A stretch of DNA of 12,752 bases from Candidatus Geoarchaeota archaeon (GTDB lineage Archaea; Thermoproteota; Thermoprotei; Gearchaeales; WAQG01), in NCBI GenBank assembly GCA_015520395.1, contig WAQG01000047.1, positions 1 through 12,752 on the forward strand, in the 5' to 3' direction. Positions 6,890 to 12,752 of this stretch are shown here, piece by piece. The position numbers were made by a program, and so were the translations under genes. Every line of letters starts with the position of its first letter. Position 1 is the stretch's first letter. Under the pieces are notes generated by a model. That model was not told the DNA's origin and ran no database searches. It worked only from the letters and a program-made list of their open reading frames with translations.

Positions 6890-7964
6890 CCCTTAAGTAC
6901 ACCTCCTTGATGAGCCTTTCAGCAACCTCGCTCCACCTGGGCACCCCCTCCGTCTTAGCTGTATCGTGTTGCCCTCCTTCCATGATCGCCTCTATTGCAT
7001 CTGCGATTTCGCCGGGCCTCGGGTTAACCACATAGACCTTCCCATATTTTTTGAAGTGTTCTCCCCAGGGTTTTGCGACGACCACGGGTACTCCCATGGC
7101 TATGGCCTCCGCGGAGACGATGCTGTACGCCTCATATTCCGACATGTTTACGAGGGCCGTTGATGTGGCCAGCTCCCTGAGATACTCGTCCCTAGGCAGG
7201 AACCCCTTGGAAACTAGTTCTACCCTGAGCTCCTCCGCCTTTCTTTTTAACCTGGGAAGGTCGGGGCCAAGTCCAATTACCTTGACTACAACGTCCTCAT
7301 GTCCTCTTCTTGACAGTTCGTAGGCTGCGTCGACAAGTAGGCCGACCCTCTTATACCCCTCAACTCTGCCAGCATATGTCAAGACTATATTCCTTGGGGG
7401 AGCCCAGCGGTGGTCGAACACATCGTTTGAAACTCCATTAGGTATTATGATGGGCTTCCGGACTCCGAAGACGGATCTCACTAGGGATGCCTCATATTCA
7501 GATACGCAGTGCACAAGATTGGCATCTTTTACGATCTTGCGGGCAAACGGCCTGTAGAGCTTCCAAAGGAGTTTGGCATGCCATTTATAGCCGGATTTAT
7601 GGTAATGTGGGGTCAGGACATATCCATTGTCTTTCCTCCTAATAGCCAGGTAAGCCGCAGGCACAGTGAGGGCACCTATGTTATGGAGATGGAAGATGTC
7701 AGCCTCCGTCTTTTTCAGGTATTCGTAGAACCCAGGGCTTGGGATAAAATAGCCCCCATCAGGCGCATAGCCCCTAAACCTCCTTACCGCAACCCCCCTA
7801 TACACCTCTCTTTCTGGAAGCCCCCTCCCAACCTTCAAGGTGACGACCTCAACTTCGAATCCCCGGGTAACCAGCGCCGTCGAGAGATTCTCTACAACAT
7901 GGGCTAACCCTCCTACATATGGCGGAAATGTGTGTGCAACCATAAGTACCTTCAACTCAAACAC
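6876..7964 (-). CDS. Family 4 (GT-B) glycosyltransferase
   Basis: The 362-residue protein has the two-domain GT-B layout. The N-terminal domain has VLMVAHTFPPYVGGLAHVVENL (6-27), with the flexible GG loop, and FHLHNIGALTVPAAY (91-105). The C-terminal Rossmann domain has IPNGV (174-178), the donor-phosphate motif AGRVEGYKR (198-206) and the E-x7-E signature at Glu278 and Glu286 in SEYEAYSIVSAEAIAMGVPVV. This retaining family takes nucleotide sugars such as UDP-hexoses or GDP-mannose; the sugar here is unknown. The start is a GTG at 7964, with GGAG (7972-7975) 7 bases before it, and it overlaps the kinase-like gene by 8 bases (GTGTTTGA). In turn the nucleotidyltransferase-like gene overlaps its end. 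It should act in the cytoplasm at the membrane on a lipid-linked acceptor. Confidence 0.93.
   Translation of the reverse strand: MFELKVLMVAHTFPPYVGGLAHVVENLSTALVTRGFEVEVVTLKVGRGLPEREVYRGVAVRRFRGYAPDGGYFIPSPGFYEYLKKTEADIFHLHNIGALTVPAAYLAIRRKDNGYVLTPHYHKSGYKWHAKLLWKLYRPFARKIVKDANLVHCVSEYEASLVRSVFGVRKPIIIPNGVSNDVFDHRWAPPRNIVLTYAGRVEGYKRVGLLVDAAYELSRRGHEDVVVKVIGLGPDLPRLKRKAEELRVELVSKGFLPRDEYLRELATSTALVNMSEYEAYSIVSAEAIAMGVPVVVAKPWGEHFKKYGKVYVVNPRPGEIADAIEAIMEGGQHDTAKTEGVPRWSEVAERLIKEVYLRVARR
6900..6906 (-). promoter_or_regulatory. Shine-Dalgarno supporting the TTG start at 6889
   Basis: GGAGGTG on the minus strand lies inside the last codons of the preceding GT4 gene and 10 bases before the TTG at 6889. 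It is close to the archaeal anti-Shine-Dalgarno complement. Because an in-frame TAA directly precedes the GGG-TTG, this site decides the start of the nucleotidyltransferase-like gene. Confidence 0.6.
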
Positions 7965-8739
7965 CCAGCCGCTCCATCATGCCAGTGGTGCTGTGAAGTG
8001 TGGAGTCGCGAACCCTCGGTTTAGGAAGCCTTGATACGCCTTCTTTCTTATCGGACTTGTTTTTAAGGCTGTAAACCAGGTTTATGACGGCTACATGGGT
8101 CTCCGTTACCGAGGACTTGGCGGTGAACATGTATGTGAAGTCCTCTGAAAATTCCTTTAGGAGCCTTGGTAATAGCATTCGCTGCATTGAGATGTAACTA
8201 AGGCTCTCCTCGAAGCTGCCCCTAGCTGTCCACCGGTTTTTCAGCTCCTGATCGCTGGCGTCCATGAAGATGGCCTTAACAGGTTTTCCAATCTGAAGGA
8301 GCTTAACGAGCAGGGTCAGAGCCCACTTAAGGATTTTAGACCTATAGTTCAGGGTGTGTGCCAGGTAGAGATAGTCCGCTATAGTTGCGGGCAGGTATTC
8401 CTCAACCAGTATGAGGAAGCCCAGCTTTAGAGGTATGAGCAGCTCTACTAGGAATTTTACCGAGATACTAAGTAGATCAAGGAGGACCCATAGCCCAAAT
8501 AGCCTCTTAAAGAGTTCTGGGCGCTCTTCAGTCAGTATCCTCGTTGGATGAGCCTTCCTCTTAATCCCAGAGATCCTGACCAGCATATGCTCTAAGGCGA
8601 ACGCAGCAATATGCCCGGATTTCAGGAAGGCAGTTCTAACCTTCACACCCCTGGATCTCAGGCTAGCTGCGGCTAAATGCATCTGGGTGGATTTTCCAGC
8701 TCCAACTGTCCCAGCGAAGACTACTACGCCTTTTAGCAA
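7957..8739 (-). CDS. Thymidylate-kinase-like P-loop protein
   Basis: The 260-residue protein starts with a beta strand and a Walker A motif, GTVGAGKST (10-18). EEYLPATIADYLY (113-125) occupies the place of the D-R-Y/H substrate loop of thymidylate kinases. It then has IFMDASDQELKNRWTARG (157-174), which resembles the adenine/LID arginine region (D-x-x-x-E-x-x-x-x-R-x-x-x-R). True TMP kinases are near 200 residues and are housekeeping genes. This one is longer and divergent, lies between two GT4 genes, and carries a C-terminal tail (about 225-260) without family features. It is therefore more likely a kinase of a small molecule for glycan synthesis, though the substrate is unknown. The TTG at 8739 is the only start codon before the Walker A motif after the in-frame TAA two codons upstream. 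The gene overlaps the next GT4 by 8 bases. Confidence 0.8.
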   Translation of the reverse strand: MLKGVVVFAGTVGAGKSTQMHLAAASLRSRGVKVRTAFLKSGHIAAFALEHMLVRISGIKRKAHPTRILTEERPELFKRLFGLWVLLDLLSISVKFLVELLIPLKLGFLILVEEYLPATIADYLYLAHTLNYRSKILKWALTLLVKLLQIGKPVKAIFMDASDQELKNRWTARGSFEESLSYISMQRMLLPRLLKEFSEDFTYMFTAKSSVTETHVAVINLVYSLKNKSDKKEGVSRLPKPRVRDSTLHSTTGMMERLGV

Positions 8740-8742
8740 CGC

Positions 8743-8787
8743 TTAGCCAAGCCTAGAAAAACCTGTGAAATAGCCCATGAGGCTCAT
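8743..8787 (-). promoter_or_regulatory. 14-residue mini reading frame linking GT4 and kinase-like genes
   Basis: An ATG at 8787 overlaps the TGA of the GT4 gene as ATGA, with a G-rich stretch (GGGGG) just before it. It opens a frame of 14 residues (MSLMGYFTGFSRLG) that ends in TAA at 8743-8745, three bases before the TTG of the kinase-like gene. The arrangement would let ribosomes finishing the GT4 gene re-initiate, pass through the mini frame and reach the TTG. It could also be the true N-terminus of the kinase-like protein, interrupted by a frameshift, or chance. Confidence 0.25.
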
Positions 8788-9995
8788 CCCCCCGCATTCC
8801 CCAGCTTTTTGACAGTCCTGTAAACCATGATTGTTTGCTCTGCTATTTTGTCCCATGTGAATTTTGATGCGAATTTTATGGCGTTTTTCTGGAGTTTTTC
8901 TCTTAGTTCTTTGTTGGTTAGGAGTTTGTTTAGGGTTTTTGCGAGTTGGGTGTGGCTTCTGGGTTTGAAGGTTATTCCGTCTGTGTTGTTTTTTATTAGG
9001 GCTGGGAAGAATGGTATTTTGCTTGTGACTAGGGCGCAGCCCCTTATTCCGGCTTCTAGTAGGGTTTGGGGGCCGGCCTCGTAGTCTGAGGTGATTACGA
9101 AGATGTCTGATGCCCTGTAGTATGTTGGTAGGTCTTTGTCTGGTATCCAGCCTGTGAATTCGACGAACCCCTGGAGGCCCAGCTCTGCTGCCATTTTTTT
9201 CAGCTGTGGGGTTAGTGGGCCGTCGCCGCCTATCAGTATCTTGGCCCTTCCCATCCACTTGTCTTTCAGCATGGCCGCGGCCTTTAGCAGGACGTCCAGC
9301 CTCTTCCTTGCTATGTGTTGGGCTGTTGTGAATATTATGGTTAGGTCGTTGAGGCCCAGCTTTCTCTTCGCTTCTTCTCGGCTGGGCTCGTTTGGGCCGG
9401 GTTTCTCGACGCCGTTTGGGATGACGAAGACTTTGTCTCTGCTGCACCTGTAGATGTGTATTAGCTCGTCTCTGACCTGGGGTGACGGGGTTATGATTGC
9501 CCTGCTGTTTGAGATGCTTGTGAACTCCATCGTGTATCCCAGGGTTGCGTAGAATATGGTTTTACGTATCATGTAGGAGGTGAAGGTTCTCGAGGAGATT
9601 ATGGATCTCAGCTCTCCGTAGCTTGTGTCGTGGATTGTCGTGACCTTTGCGTCATGGCTTATTGGCCCGCCCAGGTAGGGTTCCTGGACGTGGACGACGT
9701 CGTAGTCCTCCGCCTTGATCAGCTTGGCTGCGGCGCCCACGTACCTTGCCATGTCGAGGGGGATCAGCATGTCCCTCAGATAGCCTTCATCGACCCTGGA
9801 GACTATGGAGCTTCTCGCCCTCATGAAGATCGTCCTTCCCCCGTCCTCGTAGAGTATTTTGTCGCTGCTGCCGAACGAGAGGACGTCGACATCAACCCCC
9901 ATCATCCGCATGTGCCTGACTAGGTGTTGGGTGTGGATGGCGACGCCACCCACCACGTATGGGGGATACTCCCTCGCCACCATCAGCACCCTCAT
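8784..9995 (-). CDS. Family 4 (GT-B) glycosyltransferase
   Basis: The 403-residue protein shows a complete GT4 layout: VLMVAREYPPYVVGGVAIHTQHL (3-25), YDVVHVQEPYLGGP (98-111), an HDTSYGE loop (122-128), SNSRAIITPS (162-171), IPNGV (192-196), the donor-phosphate region QHIARKRLDVLLKA (226-239), GGDGP (256-260), and the E-x7-E pair Glu306/Glu314 in YEAGPQTLLEAGIRG. It should transfer a sugar with retention from a nucleotide donor to the lipid-linked chain; specificity is unknown. The ATG at 9995 overlaps the TGA of the TIM-barrel-like gene as ATGA, with GGTGA (10006-10010) 10 bases upstream, so the two are translationally coupled. The 3' two thirds of the gene have a very A/C-rich coding strand, which also creates a long spurious frame in another register. 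Confidence 0.94.
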   Translation of the reverse strand: MRVLMVAREYPPYVVGGVAIHTQHLVRHMRMMGVDVDVLSFGSSDKILYEDGGRTIFMRARSSIVSRVDEGYLRDMLIPLDMARYVGAAAKLIKAEDYDVVHVQEPYLGGPISHDAKVTTIHDTSYGELRSIISSRTFTSYMIRKTIFYATLGYTMEFTSISNSRAIITPSPQVRDELIHIYRCSRDKVFVIPNGVEKPGPNEPSREEAKRKLGLNDLTIIFTTAQHIARKRLDVLLKAAAMLKDKWMGRAKILIGGDGPLTPQLKKMAAELGLQGFVEFTGWIPDKDLPTYYRASDIFVITSDYEAGPQTLLEAGIRGCALVTSKIPFFPALIKNNTDGITFKPRSHTQLAKTLNKLLTNKELREKLQKNAIKFASKFTWDKIAEQTIMVYRTVKKLGNAGG

Positions 9996-10879
9996 GAACG
10001 CCCCGTCACCGCGTCCCTAAGCCTTTTGAAGTTTTCCCTGGCCCTCCATGCCTTGGATGTGCCTACAGCGACTCCGTAGGGGTCGAATTTCAGGATGTAT
10101 TTTATGGCCTCCTCCAGGCTTAGTGCGCCTGAGGCCAGTATGTTTATCGCTATTATCCTGGATTGCCCGCCCAGGAGCCTTATGGCCTTCTCCGCCCTCT
10201 CCCTGTCGGGGGTCATCTGGTAGCCCAGGGGGTTCATCGGCGTCATTATGTAGGGGATCCTTAGGCCGTGTTTCTCCATGAACAATTTAAGATGATGTAT
10301 GTTTCTTGTCTCCAGCCCAACCTCAACGCCATAGCTGCTCCTAAGGTAGTCCCTTAGGGTCTCATAGATCTGGGGCGCGTCGTGGGCCACGAGCACCTCG
10401 GTCAACACCTCATGGAGAAGCACTGCTCTCACCCTCTGTCTGGGCAGCACTTCCATGAACGGTGCCAGATCCTCTGCCAACTGCATTGCCAGGAGTATGG
10501 AGGGGTTGAGCCCAATGGCCGCCTTCACCAACCACCCCAGGCTGCTCATTTTTGTTAGGGATCTTTTAAGGATCATTTTTCCCAGCCCAGGCAGCCCGGT
10601 GACGTTGGACGCCCTGACATAGCCCATCCCGTATGGGACTAGTGGATAATAGTTGAGCCTGGTCAACACCCCCCGGTCATCCCCGGCGAGCCCCCTCAGG
10701 ATCTCCAGGTTTGTGGGGTGTGTGGAGAATGTGAAGCCAGTAGCCCCAGACTCCCAGGCCGTAGTGACAACCTTGACAAAGCTGTCCACACCCATCCCAA
10801 CGCTTTCACGGGCCTTAGCCTGGGCTAGGTGGCTTACGCCTATGAATGGGTTGTCTCCGAGGAGGAGCTCTTCAACCAA
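9992..10879 (-). CDS. Uncharacterised TIM-barrel-like protein (LGDNPFIG family)
   Basis: The 295-residue protein has alternating strands and helices typical of a TIM barrel. Conserved-looking blocks sit at strand ends: LGDNPFIGVSHL (7-18), RLNYYPLVPYG (74-84), VLLHEVLTE (153-161), GLETRN (188-193), MTPMNPLGYQM (212-222), AINILASGAL (244-253) and GVAVGTSKAW (269-278). The last block resembles the cofactor-side G-T-S-x loop of aldo/keto reductases, but I see no AKR Asp-Tyr-Lys-His tetrad, so an aldolase, isomerase or novel enzyme is equally possible. I recognise the LGxNPFxGxSH start as a family found in sugar-related clusters, without a function I can name. The TTG at 10879 overlaps the oxidoreductase stop by 8 bases and no strong Shine-Dalgarno is present. 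Its end overlaps the GT4 start by 4 bases. Confidence 0.8.
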   Translation of the reverse strand: MVEELLLGDNPFIGVSHLAQAKARESVGMGVDSFVKVVTTAWESGATGFTFSTHPTNLEILRGLAGDDRGVLTRLNYYPLVPYGMGYVRASNVTGLPGLGKMILKRSLTKMSSLGWLVKAAIGLNPSILLAMQLAEDLAPFMEVLPRQRVRAVLLHEVLTEVLVAHDAPQIYETLRDYLRSSYGVEVGLETRNIHHLKLFMEKHGLRIPYIMTPMNPLGYQMTPDRERAEKAIRLLGGQSRIIAINILASGALSLEEAIKYILKFDPYGVAVGTSKAWRARENFKRLRDAVTGRS

Positions 10880-11876
10880 TTTTCTCGGCCTTGGAGTAGG
10901 CCTCCTCCACGATCCTCATGCCCGGCTCTGAGCGCCTTAGGCTTGTTGCCGGCTCCCCGCCGTCTAGGAGGCGGAGCAGGAGGTGCATGTTTTCGATGGT
11001 GAACTCGGGATCCGCTACGAGGACTGGTGGCAGGCCTTGGTAGTAGTGGGGCCGGTAGAAGGCTTTGTTTAGCTGGGGGCTTGTTATCTTGAGGTAGTCC
11101 TCGGTGACTTCTAGGCTCCCCCTGGAGCCCCGTATTCTGATCAGGGTTTCCGGAACCCTGAATGCCGGGTCGCTCCATGTGACCTCAGCCCTTATCTCGA
11201 AGCCGTCTCTGCTGGAGAGCCTGAGCCAAAAATGGTCGTCTACATTCGTATAGATTGATTTAAAGGCGGCCTCCTCAACCCTAAGGTCGCCGAAGAGCCA
11301 GGAGAGCATGTCTACCAGGTGTATGCCAAGGTCCAGGAGAACCCCTCTTCCCACCGCATCGAACCTGCTGGTCTTCTCGAGTATGTCTCCAGATTTTATG
11401 TAGCACTCAACGCCCTCGATCTCCCCGACAGCCCCCTCCTCCAACAAGATTTTACCATGTCTGAAGGGGAGGGAGTAGCGCTTCTGCAGGCCCACCATGA
11501 CGGCCCTCCTCCCAACGGCCCCAGCTAGCTCTTTAAGCTGAATATGTGTGGCTGTCGGCGGCTTCTCCACAAAAACCCCTCTAATGTCTTCCCTGCTTAG
11601 AATAGTCCTTAGGATGGGGTAATGAGAGGGTGTCGGCGTTGTAACGTATATAAGGTCGGCCCCGTCCCTAAGGGCATCCTCAAGGTTCTTGTGGAAGACT
11701 GCTTTCTTCCCGAACAGCCTTGAGAAGCCGAGCCTGACTGTGAGGCTCTTGTCGACGATGGCCCTGGGAGGGTTCTGCAGGAGTAGGCTGAGGATCGTGC
11801 TGTGGAGAAGCCCCATCTTACCAAACCCGATGATAACGACTTTTAGGCCTCTCAGCTCGTCGAGCCTTCCAACCAA
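10872..11876 (-). CDS. Gfo/Idh/MocA family oxidoreductase
   Basis: The N-terminal Rossmann fold is LKVVIIGFGKMGLLH with the G-x-G-x-x-G loop. It is followed by DLIYVTTPTPSHYP and the family signature EKPPT (VFVEKPP). The C-terminal half has LLDLGIHLVDMLSWLFG, where the His and Asp are the usual catalytic pair, and the beta-sheet substrate domain (EIRAEVTWSDP, RIRGSRGSLEV). Such enzymes oxidise or reduce sugar or polyol hydroxyls with NAD(P), often making 3-keto sugars or acting on nucleotide sugars or inositols. I prefer the TTG at 11876, because GGAGG (11882-11886) stands 5 bases before it and the Rossmann strand then begins near residue 11, as is usual. The frame is open to a TTG at 11981, which would add 35 residues that match nothing I know. 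The stop overlaps the TIM-barrel-like gene by 8 bases, implying coupled translation and possibly consecutive reactions. Confidence 0.88.
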   Translation of the reverse strand: MVGRLDELRGLKVVIIGFGKMGLLHSTILSLLLQNPPRAIVDKSLTVRLGFSRLFGKKAVFHKNLEDALRDGADLIYVTTPTPSHYPILRTILSREDIRGVFVEKPPTATHIQLKELAGAVGRRAVMVGLQKRYSLPFRHGKILLEEGAVGEIEGVECYIKSGDILEKTSRFDAVGRGVLLDLGIHLVDMLSWLFGDLRVEEAAFKSIYTNVDDHFWLRLSSRDGFEIRAEVTWSDPAFRVPETLIRIRGSRGSLEVTEDYLKITSPQLNKAFYRPHYYQGLPPVLVADPEFTIENMHLLLRLLDGGEPATSLRRSEPGMRIVEEAYSKAEKIG

Positions 11877-11881
11877 CCCGC

Positions 11882-11886
11882 CCTCC
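11882..11886 (-). promoter_or_regulatory. Shine-Dalgarno favouring the TTG start at 11876
   Basis: GGAGG on the minus strand lies 5 bases before the TTG at 11876. The earlier candidate starts of the oxidoreductase (TTG at 11981; ATG at 11960, 11930 and 11915) have no comparable site. It is the main reason for the shorter gene model. Confidence 0.45.
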
Positions 11887-11959
11887 GGATACAGTTCACC
11901 AAGGTCGGGGAGCATGTTCACTGATACCATGGTGGCATGCGATCCGTCTTCAATGAGCA

Positions 11960-11967
11960 TTTTAAGT
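11960..11967 (-). promoter_or_regulatory. Candidate TATA box upstream of the oxidoreductase
   Basis: ACTTAAAA on the minus strand lies in the 153-bp interval between the epimerase stop (12030) and the preferred TTG start (11876). A start of transcription about 26 bases on, near 11937, would leave a leader of about 60 bases ending in the GGAGG. If real, it would let the oxidoreductase and downstream genes be transcribed apart from the epimerase. The evidence is base content and spacing only. Confidence 0.22.
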
Positions 11968-12029
11968 AGATGCTGGCCCAACCATCAAAACAATGATTGA
12001 TCCATTATTCATCAGCTGCTAAGGTCGTA

Positions 12030-12752
12030 TTAGTGGATCTCTTTTGCCAGTTGTCGGGCGGTTCTCTCAACTGCTTCCCTGCTAGTGTATTTTGGCTGCC
12101 ATCCCGTCTCGCCCGTTATCTTGGTTATGTCCAGGAGCATTAGCTTGACGTCCCCCGGCCACCCCCTCCCGTCCGGCGTCGCCGGCCTGTACCTATACCT
12201 AACCTCGTTTAGTCCAAGCGTCCTTACAACCACGTCCGCTATCTCCTTGACAGTTGTCCAGTCCCTGTTTCCGACGTTGTAGATCATGTAAGGCTTGGCA
12301 TCCCTTGCTAGGTTGTCGTATGCCGCCACCGTCGCCTCCACCGCGTCGTCTATGTATAGGTAGCTCTTCCTCTGCGTCCCGTCACCAAGTATCTCAAGCT
12401 CGTAGGGATCCTCCCTGAGCTTCACGAGGAAGTCGTGGATGACGCCGTGCCTCAGCCTTGGGCCGACTATGTTTGCGTACCTGAGTATGACCGCCCTTAG
12501 CCCGTAGAGGTTTGCGTACGCCTTTACCAGTTGTTCCGCCGCTGCCTTCGACGCCCCATATACGCTTATCGGGTTTAGTGGGTGGGTTTCGGGCGTGGGG
12601 ATGATGGTTGCGTCGCCGTAGACCGTGCTGGACGATGCAAATATGACGTGCCTTACCCCGTGCCTCCTCGCCGCCTCCAGGACGTTGAAGGTTGCCAGCA
12701 CGTTTTCCTCGTAGTGGATCCTTGGGTGCTGGGTTGAGACCCTGACCTCCGG
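12030..12752 (-). CDS. NAD-dependent epimerase/dehydratase, GalE-like (5' end off window)
   Basis: The frame is open from the right edge to the TAA at 12030-12032 and gives 240 residues. The visible part starts PEVRVSTQHP, just inside the usual cofactor domain, so about 70 N-terminal residues including the glycine motif are missing beyond the edge. Seen are NVLATFNVLEAARRHGVRHV (17-36), the catalytic serine region SSSTVYG (40-46), the catalytic YGASK (65-69), RYANIVGPR (91-99), the substrate motif GDGTQRKSYLYIDD (123-136), YNVGN and RGWPGDVK...LDITK near the end. This is the pattern of UDP-glucose 4-epimerase-type extended SDR enzymes in archaea. It differs from the second epimerase at 2694-3719 and may make a different sugar nucleotide. 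A GTG at 12701 could be mistaken for the start, but the family alignment continues upstream of it. Confidence 0.92.
   Translation of the reverse strand, partial: PEVRVSTQHPRIHYEENVLATFNVLEAARRHGVRHVIFASSSTVYGDATIIPTPETHPLNPISVYGASKAAAEQLVKAYANLYGLRAVILRYANIVGPRLRHGVIHDFLVKLREDPYELEILGDGTQRKSYLYIDDAVEATVAAYDNLARDAKPYMIYNVGNRDWTTVKEIADVVVRTLGLNEVRYRYRPATPDGRGWPGDVKLMLLDITKITGETGWQPKYTSREAVERTARQLAKEIH

Noticed and set aside
6486..6896. A 136-codon plus-strand frame opposite the nucleotidyltransferase-like gene
   Set aside because: The product is Ser/Leu/Thr-rich and mirrors Asp/Val/Arg codons of the opposite strand. Repeats such as STSTSTST are the complement of the DVDVDV motif.
7509..7907. 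A 132-codon plus-strand frame across the GT4 gene at 6876-7964
   Set aside because: It lies fully antisense to a gene with clear GT4 motifs and has no recognisable domain or convincing ribosome-binding site.
7957..8739. Assignment of the P-loop protein as housekeeping thymidylate kinase (tmk)
   Set aside because: The substrate loop and length depart from true TMP kinases and the gene sits inside a glycan operon, so no gene symbol was given.
8743..9447. A 234-codon frame on the minus strand in another register inside the GT4 gene at 8784-9995
   Set aside because: Its product is a low-complexity string of Arg, Pro, Lys, Asn and Gln with no fold-like pattern, while the overlapping GT4 frame has all family motifs. 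It arises from the A/C-rich coding strand. Only its last 15 codons were kept, as a possible mini frame.
10840..11178. A 112-codon minus-strand frame in another register over the oxidoreductase end
   Set aside because: It is rich in Pro, Arg and Gly, overlaps the conserved C-terminal domain of the oxidoreductase, and has no features of a protein of its own.
1..12752. Search by eye for insertion sequences, CRISPR repeats, tRNA genes and long direct repeats
   Set aside because: No transposase-like product, regularly spaced repeats or tRNA-like sequence was seen. The only repetition found is the protein-level propeller repeat at 1-805 and one short inverted repeat at 899-935.

Overview
The window looks like archaeal chromosome, probably from a thermophile of the Thermoproteota/TACK group. 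The grounds are a gene-dense layout with 1-14 bp overlaps, frequent TTG and GTG starts with GGAGG/GGTGA Shine-Dalgarno sequences, heavy use of AGG/AGA and ATA codons, TATA-like boxes and a typical archaeal secreted protein. I cannot name the species. All genes that I accept lie on the minus strand, so transcription runs from high to low coordinates. No tRNA, rRNA, CRISPR array or transposase is visible, and no gene-free stretch exceeds 300 bases.

In transcription order: a sugar-nucleotide epimerase cut by the right edge (12030-12752); a Gfo/Idh/MocA oxidoreductase (10872-11876, possibly extending to 11981); an uncharacterised TIM-barrel-like protein (9992-10879); a GT4 glycosyltransferase (8784-9995); a thymidylate-kinase-like P-loop protein (7957-8739); a second GT4 (6876-7964); a nucleotidyltransferase-fold protein (5912-6889); two GT2 glycosyltransferases (4944-5834, 3726-4742) separated by a 201-bp gap holding a short unexplained reading frame; a second epimerase (2694-3719); a polytopic GT-C/polymerase-like membrane protein (938-2692); and, beyond a 132-bp intergenic region, a secreted SBBP-type beta-propeller protein cut by the left edge (1-805).

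Together this is a surface-glycan or glycoprotein-glycan assembly locus. The epimerases and the oxidoreductase would make activated sugars, the four soluble or peripheral glycosyltransferases would build the chain on the cytoplasmic face, and the membrane protein could add or polymerise sugars on the outer face. No initiating phosphoglycosyltransferase, flippase or oligosaccharyltransferase is visible, so the pathway is incomplete here and probably continues past the right edge. The least conventional parts are two pairs: the translationally coupled oxidoreductase and TIM-barrel protein, and the kinase-like and nucleotidyltransferase-like proteins that alternate with the two GT4 enzymes. They suggest an unusual sugar or polyol building block that is made and activated locally.

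Composition is two-part. The left half is AT-rich and uses ATG starts. The right half is clearly richer in G+C, and five genes there start with TTG or GTG. Several genes also carry long patches whose coding strand is very rich in A and C.
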